Of a DNA stretch of 5,942 bases, positions 1 to 5,403 are shown in pieces (positions within the stretch are counted from its first letter, which is position 1; every line of letters begins with the position of its first letter). Made by a program: the position numbers and the translations under genes. A model generated the notes under the pieces. The model did not search any database. It had not been told where the DNA came from and saw only the letters and a program-made list of their open reading frames with translations. The stretch is from positions 1-5,942 of the forward strand of contig JBILMZ010000215.1 in assembly GCA_044375275.1 (NCBI GenBank), written 5' to 3'. The DNA comes from SZUA-430 sp044375275. Lineage in GTDB: Bacteria > Pseudomonadota > Alphaproteobacteria > Micropepsales > Micropepsaceae.

Positions 1-566
1 CCAGCGAACCTTCATTCCCGCCGCTGCCGAATTTCGATGTTCCGCCACAGCAGCCGTTCGAGCCGCTATCGTCGCCGCCCGAACAGATGGTGCCGCCGTC
101 ATCCATGGGGCGGCGTGAACCCCGAACGGCCCGATCACGCGGCATGGTTGGCCTGATGATCGGCCTGGGCGCGCTATCGCTGCTGCTTGTTGTTTTCTTC
201 TCGTTGCCGCGAGAGATCGCCAGCCTGCTGCCACAGACGATCAGCATCTACAACGCACTCGGCATTGAAGTGAACAAGAGCGGCTTCAAGATCGTCGCGA
301 CCCAGACACAGGAAATCGCGAATTCGATCCCGATCATCGTCATCAAGGGCGAACTGATCAATGAAACCGACTCCGAGCTTGCAGTGCCAAGCGTTCGCAT
401 CTCGGTCCGTGATCGCAACAAGAAGGAACTCCATCACTGGATCGTGAAGGCAGACCAGGAACTGGTGGGGCCAAGAGGCAAGGGTTCCTTCAGCGCACGC
501 CTTGAAAGCCCGCCTGCCGACGCCGTCGACCTGGAAATGCGACTCGCGCGCGACGGAGAGAATTGA
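1..566 (+). CDS. MJ0042/DUF3426-type zinc-ribbon membrane protein, C-terminal part (5' end outside window)
   Basis: The reading frame is open from the first base; complete codons start at base 3 and give 187 residues before TGA. The visible part starts with a Pro-rich linker (fragment residues 3-34), then a basic stretch (37-46, RREPRTARSR), one hydrophobic segment (48-68), and a soluble domain (about 90-183) containing IKGELINETDSELAVP and ending near SARLESPPADAVDLEMRL. That pattern resembles the DUF3426-like domain of alphaproteobacterial proteins that carry an N-terminal MJ0042 zinc ribbon. The ribbon would lie upstream of the window, so it is not seen here. The basic residues before the membrane segment suggest a cytoplasmic N-terminus and a periplasmic C-terminal domain. 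Function is unknown. In related genomes this gene often sits near ftsE/ftsX (recalled, not seen). An ATG at base 87 lies inside the linker and is unlikely to be the true start. The family call is moderately sure; the partial gene itself is sure. Confidence 0.75.
   Translation, partial: SEPSFPPLPNFDVPPQQPFEPLSSPPEQMVPPSSMGRREPRTARSRGMVGLMIGLGALSLLLVVFFSLPREIASLLPQTISIYNALGIEVNKSGFKIVATQTQEIANSIPIIVIKGELINETDSELAVPSVRISVRDRNKKELHHWIVKADQELVGPRGKGSFSARLESPPADAVDLEMRLARDGEN
555..558 (+). promoter_or_regulatory. Ribosome binding site of hpt
   Basis: GGAG lies 7 bases before the ATG at 566 and only 4 bases before the in-frame TTG at 563. The spacing therefore favours the ATG as the start. The site is inside the last codons of the upstream gene, so the two genes are probably translated from one transcript. 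Confidence 0.65.
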
Positions 567-1099
567 TGGATGAGGCGGGGTTCAAGCCTCTCTATTCATC
601 TGCGGAAATTGCGAACCGGTTGAATGTTCTGGCCAGCGATATCGCCGGCAGGATGCCGCGCGATTTCGTGCTGGTCGCGATCCTGAAGGGCAGCTTTGTT
701 TTTGCTGCGGATCTGGTTCGCGCCCTGGTGCAGGTGAACACCAATCCCGACGTCGATTTCATGATTCTCTCAAGCTACGGAGAAGGCCTGAAAACGTCCG
801 GAAATGTTAAACTTTTGCGAGATACCGAGATTTCCGTCGAAAACAGGCATGTCTTGCTTGTGGATGATATTCTCGACAGCGGCCGAACGCTCGAGTTCGC
901 GCGAGCCCATGTTTTGGCCCGGGGAGCCAAAACGGCAAAGGTTTGCGTGCTTTTGGAGAAGGCCGAGGGACAGGGGCGGCAGCGCTGCGAGGCCGATTTT
1001 GTGGGTTTTGCTTGCCCGGACGCCTTTGTCGTAGGGTACGGCATGGACCACGCGCATAAATTCCGTGGACTGCCCCACATCGCTATTTTATGTGAATAG
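566..1099 (+). CDS. hpt: Hypoxanthine phosphoribosyltransferase
   Basis: Cytoplasmic purine-salvage enzyme joining hypoxanthine (and usually guanine) to PRPP to give IMP or GMP plus pyrophosphate. The 177 residues match the usual length and carry the type I phosphoribosyltransferase features in order: LKGSFVFAADL (40-50), SSYG (69-72) at the flexible loop, the PRPP-binding motif VLLVDDILDSGRTL (96-109) with the expected catalytic Asp at 104, the purine-contacting Lys at about 132 (LLEK), and the C-terminal block PDAFVVGYGMDHAHKFRGLP (151-170) containing the base-stacking Phe154 and metal-site Asp161. The first acidic residue of the PRPP loop is Asp (DD) where E. coli Hpt and human HPRT have Glu (ED), a conservative change. 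The ATG overlaps the upstream TGA by one base (TGATG), indicating translational coupling. The middle of the gene uses A/T-ending codons more often than its neighbours. Xanthine specificity cannot be excluded from sequence alone, but the similarity to E. coli Hpt is clear. Confidence 0.95.
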   Translation: MDEAGFKPLYSSAEIANRLNVLASDIAGRMPRDFVLVAILKGSFVFAADLVRALVQVNTNPDVDFMILSSYGEGLKTSGNVKLLRDTEISVENRHVLLVDDILDSGRTLEFARAHVLARGAKTAKVCVLLEKAEGQGRQRCEADFVGFACPDAFVVGYGMDHAHKFRGLPHIAILCE

Positions 1100-1101
1100 C
1101 G
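1081..1101 (+). other. Perfect inverted repeat across the hpt stop codon
   Basis: CGCTATT (1081-1087), a 7-base spacer, then AATAGCG (1095-1101) form a perfect 7-bp stem that includes the hpt TAG stop. No T-run follows, so it is not a standard intrinsic terminator. It could be an RNA-processing or stability element between hpt and the response-regulator gene, or chance. Confidence 0.35.
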
Positions 1102-1118
1102 GAACTGGAACACGACGG

Positions 1119-1505
1119 ATGGCGAAAATCCTGATCGCTGAGAATGAGCTTGCGCTCAGGGAGTTTATCGCCCGGGGGCTCGAACAGCGCCGCCACAAGG
1201 TCACCATGGCGCAGGACGGGTCGGAAGCGATCGACCTGCTGAAGAAGCACAAATACGACCTTCTGCTCACCGACATCGATATGCCCATCATGGACGGCAT
1301 CGCGCTCGCCCTGTCGGCAGGGAAAGAATATCCCAAGATGAAGATCATCATCATGTCCGGTCATGAGCACCAGATCGAGCGGGCGCATGGCCTCAGTGAT
1401 CTCGTCTACCGGGTCATATCCAAGCCCTTCACGATCGCGAAGATCTGTGAAGTCGTCGATGACGTCATCTCGTCTCGCAAGTCAGGCTCAAAAGCGCCGG
1501 AGTAG
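1119..1505 (+). CDS. CpdR-like single-domain response regulator
   Basis: A stand-alone receiver domain of 128 residues with no output domain. Seen: the first strand AKILIAENE (2-10), phospho-acceptor Asp52 in LLLTDIDMPIMDG (48-60), the conserved Ser80 (IIIMSGH) and Lys102 in SKPF (101-104). MDGIALAL and the overall length resemble the CpdR family, which in Caulobacter acts, when unphosphorylated, as an adaptor bringing ClpXP to its substrates and is phosphorylated through CckA-ChpT. It looks closer to the second, CpdR2-like paralogue of rhizobia than to Caulobacter CpdR, so I give no symbol. Odd: the acidic pocket reads Glu8-Asn9 where CpdR has Glu-Asp, so the residue matching CheY Asp13 is Asn. 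The start ATG at 1119 puts the first strand at residue 2; the ribosome site is weak (GGAA about 8 bases upstream). It lies 19 bases after hpt, and its 3' end overlaps the convergent gene by 18 bp. Role in this organism is inferred. Confidence 0.85.
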   Translation: MAKILIAENELALREFIARGLEQRRHKVTMAQDGSEAIDLLKKHKYDLLLTDIDMPIMDGIALALSAGKEYPKMKIIIMSGHEHQIERAHGLSDLVYRVISKPFTIAKICEVVDDVISSRKSGSKAPE

Positions 1506-1510
1506 GCGCT
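1488..1510 (-). terminator. Possible intrinsic terminator of the argH-lptM-lysA-TIGR02302 unit
   Basis: AGCGCC (1493-1498), a 6-base loop and GGCGCT (1505-1510) form a perfect 6-bp GC-rich stem. Read on the minus strand, the second arm runs directly into TTT and the TGA stop, giving a short four-T tract. The hairpin encodes the last residues (LLRRF) of the minus-strand gene and includes the stop codon of the plus-strand response regulator. On the plus strand it has no T tract. The short stem and T-run make this a weak call. Confidence 0.35.
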
Positions 1511-3953
1511 CGATGTACTCGAGCTCGGCATCCGGACGCCCGCGTTCAGCTGCGCGTCGCTGAAGCTCTTTCAGGATCTCGCGCGCTTTCTGGATATCGC
1601 TCCGGTCGGGGACCTTCACGGAGTTTCCGAAGTTCGGACCACTGGTCGACTGCGGACGCCCGAACGGATCTTCGTTGTCACCTGCACCCGGTCCGGCTGA
1701 ACCCGGGACAGTCGCGCCGGGCCCCGCCATCTGCTGCATCATCTGCTGGGCAAAGGACTGGCCGCCCTTGCGCAGCTCCTCGATGGCCTTCTGCTGGCTC
1801 TTGCCGGCCGGTCCAAGATCGCCGGCGCCAAGGGCGTCCGAAGCTTCGTCCATGGCATCCTGCGCACGCTTGAGAGCTGTCGCGGTTTCGGGGTTTTTCA
1901 TCATCTGCTTGATGATGGGCGTAAGCTCGTCACTCAGCTTTTCCTGGCTGCCCTTGAGAGGTGAGGGCCGCTTCTCCGGCATGCCTTCGTTGGATTGCTG
2001 CTCGCGGAACGTCTGATCCATGAGTTCCCGCTGCCGCGACAGGATCGATCCCATCTGCTCGAGGGCCTTCGCAGCCTGTTGCTGCTCGGGAGACATCTTG
2101 CCGCCTCCGGCGGTCTGCACGCTTTCCAGCAGGTTCAGCAATTCGCTGAGCTTTTGTTGGGCGGCAGCAGTTGCACCTTGTCGTGCAAGTTCCTGGATCT
2201 GGTCCATCATCGCCTTGAGGTCTTGCGGACGGAGGATCTGCCCCTTCTGGTTCTGCAGCACAGGGTTCTGGATATTGGCTTTCTCTGCCATCGCCTTGAG
2301 ACTGCGCTCCAGGGCAGACCTCAACTGCGCCATGAGACGCTCGATCTCTTCATCCGGAGCGCCCTTGGCCAGCGCATCCATCAGCCGCTTCTGGATGTCC
2401 CGAAGTTCGGCTTGCGCCTGTGCAACGTCACCTTCCTCCACCCGAACGGCAATGTCCCAGAGGAATTGCTGAGCCGAGGCGATGCGGTTGGGGTCCAGAT
2501 TGTTTGCATTGACCCTGATCCGGTGGACCTCATAGGCGACAGTGCGGAGCGCGAGATAAAGGCTGGTGTCCGGGGTGAAGCGTTCGGGAGCCAAGGTAAG
2601 GGCATCGAGCGCCTTCGCGACAGTTCCGCTCGATCTTGGGTCACGCGCCAGATTGCGGCGTTGCTCGATCAGGGCGCGCGCGAGCGGTTCGGTGAAGCGT
2701 CGCTCCGGCAGGGTGATCACGACAGCACGGGATTTCGCACTCTGCCCAAGTTCATCCTTTGCCGTCAGATGGACCTTGACCTTGAGGCCCGCCCAGACGT
2801 GGGCAGTGAGATCCTTGAAGATCATGGCGTCGCCCGAACGCGCCGGCGCGGGAGGCAAGGGGAGGTCGATTGTCAGTGGGCGCGGGGCTTCACCAGCGCT
2901 CGTCTTCCCGGCCAACTCGATCACGGCCAGCGCTGACTTCACCCCGAAATCATCCTGCACGGCGTAATGAAACCGCAGGGACTGCGCCTGCGTGACGGAC
3001 AGGGGCGACTTGAAGGAGATCTTTGGCGGAAGGTCAGGGGCAGTCTCAAATCGCCAGGCCCCGATCTGGGACGCGTTCATCGACAGCTTCACCGTCATGC
3101 TGGAATCAATGACCAGCTTCGCGTCGCGCGCATCGCCCCCCGCGGGCAGGAACTCGGGGCGGGCTTGCTTGGGGACGGGCCCACCAATCGCCGAGGCCCT
3201 GAGCACGGCAGAGGCCGCACCGTGAGTGCGCACGGTCAGGATTGAACCCGAAGGCACACGTATCGCTGCGTCATCGTTTGCACGGGTAAGCGCTGTCAGG
3301 TGCTTTGGCGCTTCGCCGGTATAGGCCGGCGGTGTGACCCAGGCCTCGATTGAAGCCGGCACATGCCCCTGGGCGAGCCCAGGCGACAGGGCAGTCGCCA
3401 GCCGGGATGGAATCTCCTGCCAGTTGGCAATGCCAAGCACGACGATGGCTAGCCCCAGCAGCACCCGGATGGCATGAGGGTCCTTGGCCGTGAGCGAAAG
3501 GGCAGGCCACGCGACTTTCAGCCTGCTGAGGTGGGCAAGAACCCAGCGCTGATGCGCCCGCCAGAGCTGGCGCGTGTCATTGTCGGCAATGATGGCAGGC
3601 TTGTCTTCAAGCGCACTCAGGGGCCTGTGCTCGAGCCCGCTGGACTGTTCCAGATGACGCAGGGCCTGCGCATGTGTCGGGATGCTGGACTGCCTCAGCG
3701 ACCAGGCAATCGACCAGCCGACTGCGCCCAGAAACCCGGTGAGGATCAGGAGGTGCAGCCACTCCGGCAGGTAAACGAAAACATTGGCGAGGGCGAGCAC
3801 GACAAAGAACGCGATGAAGCCGCCGGCAGGCCAGACAATCGGATAAAGACGTTCTGCGGCCAGTGAAGCCCAGCTCAGAAGCACATGCCGACGCACTTCC
3901 CGCGGCAGACCGGGAAGCGGCTCGTCAGGGCTCTTGTCGGTCTCGGGCGTCAC
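1488..3953 (-). CDS. TIGR02302 / DUF4175 family membrane protein of unknown function
   Basis: A protein of 821 residues. A short polar N-terminus (1-36) is followed by two hydrophobic segments (about 41-61 and 65-86), a loop of some 75 residues with conserved-looking charged and Trp positions, and a third segment (161-177). A large remainder of about 640 residues is predicted to be periplasmic. That part includes SIEAWVTPPAYTGEAP (201-216), beta-rich stretches up to about 415, then a helical Gln/Met/Ala-rich region (420-745) with likely coiled coils, a Gly/Pro linker (743-760) with DPFGRP, and a C-terminal block VPDRSDIQKAREILKELQRR ending YIERLLRRF. I recognise this architecture and C-terminus as alphaproteobacterial TIGR02302 proteins. 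No enzymatic motif is visible. The start is GTG: an in-frame TGA lies two codons upstream and the next in-frame GTGs are 20 or more codons in. The ribosome site is weak. It follows lysA after 52 bases. An envelope role is inferred only from topology and neighbours. Confidence 0.88.
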   Translation of the reverse strand: MTPETDKSPDEPLPGLPREVRRHVLLSWASLAAERLYPIVWPAGGFIAFFVVLALANVFVYLPEWLHLLILTGFLGAVGWSIAWSLRQSSIPTHAQALRHLEQSSGLEHRPLSALEDKPAIIADNDTRQLWRAHQRWVLAHLSRLKVAWPALSLTAKDPHAIRVLLGLAIVVLGIANWQEIPSRLATALSPGLAQGHVPASIEAWVTPPAYTGEAPKHLTALTRANDDAAIRVPSGSILTVRTHGAASAVLRASAIGGPVPKQARPEFLPAGGDARDAKLVIDSSMTVKLSMNASQIGAWRFETAPDLPPKISFKSPLSVTQAQSLRFHYAVQDDFGVKSALAVIELAGKTSAGEAPRPLTIDLPLPPAPARSGDAMIFKDLTAHVWAGLKVKVHLTAKDELGQSAKSRAVVITLPERRFTEPLARALIEQRRNLARDPRSSGTVAKALDALTLAPERFTPDTSLYLALRTVAYEVHRIRVNANNLDPNRIASAQQFLWDIAVRVEEGDVAQAQAELRDIQKRLMDALAKGAPDEEIERLMAQLRSALERSLKAMAEKANIQNPVLQNQKGQILRPQDLKAMMDQIQELARQGATAAAQQKLSELLNLLESVQTAGGGKMSPEQQQAAKALEQMGSILSRQRELMDQTFREQQSNEGMPEKRPSPLKGSQEKLSDELTPIIKQMMKNPETATALKRAQDAMDEASDALGAGDLGPAGKSQQKAIEELRKGGQSFAQQMMQQMAGPGATVPGSAGPGAGDNEDPFGRPQSTSGPNFGNSVKVPDRSDIQKAREILKELQRRAAERGRPDAELEYIERLLRRF

Positions 3954-3976
3954 TCGTCACTCGCGGTTTCAGAAAG

Positions 3977-3992
3977 CCAGACAGCATTCTGG
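3977..3992 (-). other. Short inverted repeat between lysA and the TIGR02302 gene
   Basis: CCAGA (3977-3981) and TCTGG (3988-3992) with a 6-base loop lie in the 52-base gap between the two genes. On the minus strand the hairpin is followed by CTTTCTG, not a proper T-run. The 5-bp stem is too short for a firm terminator call; it could modestly attenuate or process the message, or be chance. The rest of the gap shows no promoter that I can recognise. Confidence 0.2.
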
Positions 3993-4005
3993 TACGGATC
4001 GCCGT

Positions 4006-5265
4006 TCAGCGAAGCCATTCCGGTAAGTGTTCCCGGGCAAGCATCTCCTCGACAGTCTGCCGGGGCCGTGTGACGGCAAAATGGCGTCCGCTCACGATGA
4101 CCTCGGGTACCAGGGGCCGTGCATTGTAGCTTGAAGCCTGAACGGCGCCATAGGCCCCAGCCGACAGGATGGCGACAAGCTCTCCGGCTTTCGCGGCCGG
4201 AAGCTCACGATTTCGTGCAAATAAGTCGGCGCTTTCGCATACCGGCCCCACCACGTCGTAAACCCTACTTTCAGTATTTTTGGGCTCTGCGACCGGGATG
4301 ATGTCGTGGTGGGCGTCATACATGGCAGGTCTGACGAGGTCATTCATCCCTGCATCCAGGATCATGAAGTTGCGTTCATCCCCGCGCTTCACGTACAGGA
4401 TTTGTGAAACGAGGATGCCCGCATTGGCAGTGATCAGCCGACCCGGCTCGACAATGAGTTCGGCGTCCAGCCCGGCAAAGGCCCCCCTGACCACGGCACC
4501 ATAACTTTCGGGCAGCGGCGGCGCGTCTCCGTCCGTGTAGGGAACACCCAGGCCACCACCCAGGTCGATGCGTGAAATGCGGTGACCGTCGGAACGCAGC
4601 TTGCGCACCAGTCCCGCCAGCTTTTCGAACGCTTCACGGAACGGGCCCAACTGCGTGATCTGGCTCCCGATATGCACGTCGACACCGGCCACTTCTATTC
4701 CCGGCAGTTTTGCAGCATGGGTATACGCGGCCTCTGCACGGTGCCAGGCAATGCCGAACTTGTTCTCGGCCTTGCCTGTCGAGATTTTCGCATGGGTCTT
4801 TGCGTCAACATCAGGGTTGATGCGAAGTGCGATGGAGGCGCGCTGCGAGCGCGAACTGGCAACCTCGCTCAGGACATCAAGCTCTTCTTCGCTTTCGACG
4901 TTGAACTGCTTGATGCCATGGCCCAGGGCCAGCGCCATTTCATCGCGGGATTTGCCAACGCCGGAAAACACGATCTTGGACGCCGGAACGCCGGCGGCGA
5001 TGGCGCGCTTCAGTTCGCCGCCGGAGACGATGTCGGCGCCGGCACCAAGGCGTGCGAGTGTCCTGATGACGGCAAGGCTCCCGTTGGACTTGACCGCAAA
5101 CGCAATCAGTGTCCCGGTCGGGAGCGCGGCTTCAAGCACGCGGTAATGCCGTTCAAGCGTCGCCGTCGAATAGCAATAGAAGGGAGTGCCCACGTCGCGG
5201 GCGATCTCGCTCACGGCCACGTCTTCAGCGTGAAGTGACCCGTCCTTGTAATTGAAGTGGTTCAA
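4006..5265 (-). CDS. lysA: Diaminopimelate decarboxylase
   Basis: Cytoplasmic PLP enzyme that converts meso-2,6-diaminopimelate to L-lysine and CO2, the last step of lysine synthesis, drawing on the DAP pool used for peptidoglycan. The 419 residues match the usual length. The fold-type III barrel carries the PLP lysine in FAVKSN (Lys59), HIGSQI (198-203), the phosphate-binding DLGGGLG (234-240), EPGR (273-276), Tyr316, GPVCESAD (340-347) with active-site Cys343 expected to act across the dimer, and GAYG with Tyr372. The start is TTG at 5265. It is supported by the N-terminus MNHFNYKDGSLHAEDV, which matches the conserved beginning of alphaproteobacterial LysA, and by a TGA seven codons upstream in frame. 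No good ribosome site is visible, so expression may depend on coupling to the lipoprotein gene 24 bases upstream. The protein is intact; no key residue is missing. Confidence 0.96.
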   Translation of the reverse strand: MNHFNYKDGSLHAEDVAVSEIARDVGTPFYCYSTATLERHYRVLEAALPTGTLIAFAVKSNGSLAVIRTLARLGAGADIVSGGELKRAIAAGVPASKIVFSGVGKSRDEMALALGHGIKQFNVESEEELDVLSEVASSRSQRASIALRINPDVDAKTHAKISTGKAENKFGIAWHRAEAAYTHAAKLPGIEVAGVDVHIGSQITQLGPFREAFEKLAGLVRKLRSDGHRISRIDLGGGLGVPYTDGDAPPLPESYGAVVRGAFAGLDAELIVEPGRLITANAGILVSQILYVKRGDERNFMILDAGMNDLVRPAMYDAHHDIIPVAEPKNTESRVYDVVGPVCESADLFARNRELPAAKAGELVAILSAGAYGAVQASSYNARPLVPEVIVSGRHFAVTRPRQTVEEMLAREHLPEWLR

Positions 5266-5289
5266 CTGTGTGCCCGCGCCGTTTCAGTT

Positions 5290-5403
5290 TCAGCGCTGCT
5301 GCATGCTGGATGGCTTGGGCGGCTCAAGCGGGCCTTTCTTGCCGCAGGCGGACACGCCAACGCCAGCTACGAGCAAAACCACCATCAGAATTCGTGCCGT
5401 CAT
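5290..5403 (-). CDS. lptM: LptM-type small lipoprotein (YifL/LppL family)
   Basis: A short gene of 38 codons, easily missed. The 37-residue precursor has a basic start (MTAR), a hydrophobic core (5-17, ILMVVLLVAGVGV) and a lipobox VSAC with Cys20 as lipidation site. The mature part is only CGKKGPLEPPKPSSMQQR. The CGKKGPL motif directly after lipidation is the hallmark of the LptM/YifL/LppL family (E. coli CGLKGPL). Residue +2 is Gly, not Asp, which fits sorting to the outer membrane. In E. coli, LptM binds the LptD-LptE translocon and aids oxidative maturation of LptD, so export of LPS is the likely process. The ATG overlaps the argH stop as ATGA and has a strong AGGAG 8 bases upstream, so this is a real translated gene. 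Placement just before lysA matches Pseudomonas lppL-lysA. It is much shorter than E. coli LptM (67 residues). Function here is inferred from the motif. Confidence 0.9.
   Translation of the reverse strand: MTARILMVVLLVAGVGVSACGKKGPLEPPKPSSMQQR

Noticed and set aside
361..560. GANTC sites as CcrM cell-cycle promoter marks (for example GACTC at 370 and 541)
   Set aside because: A few GANTC sites are scattered through the window, all inside genes and none clustered at a start, so they say nothing specific about regulation here.
563..565. TTG as the start of hpt
   Set aside because: It would be only 4 bases from GGAG. The adjacent ATG at 566 has normal spacing and a common TGATG overlap.
1065..1118. 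Upstream ATG giving the response regulator an 18-residue extension
   Set aside because: The extension overlaps the hpt C-terminus in another frame and puts a non-receiver segment before the first strand. The ATG at 1119 fits the family start.
1995..2936. Open frame of 313 codons on the plus strand
   Set aside because: It lies wholly antisense to the TIGR02302 gene, shows no recognisable domain or membrane pattern, and is the kind of frame that GC-rich coding DNA throws up on the opposite strand.
4601..5146. Open frame of 181 codons on the plus strand
   Set aside because: Also antisense to lysA and Ser/Arg/Ala-rich, as expected for a shadow frame.
4582..5238. Open frame of 218 codons on the plus strand
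   Set aside because: It is antisense to lysA, whose protein has all expected catalytic motifs. The antisense product resembles nothing known to me.
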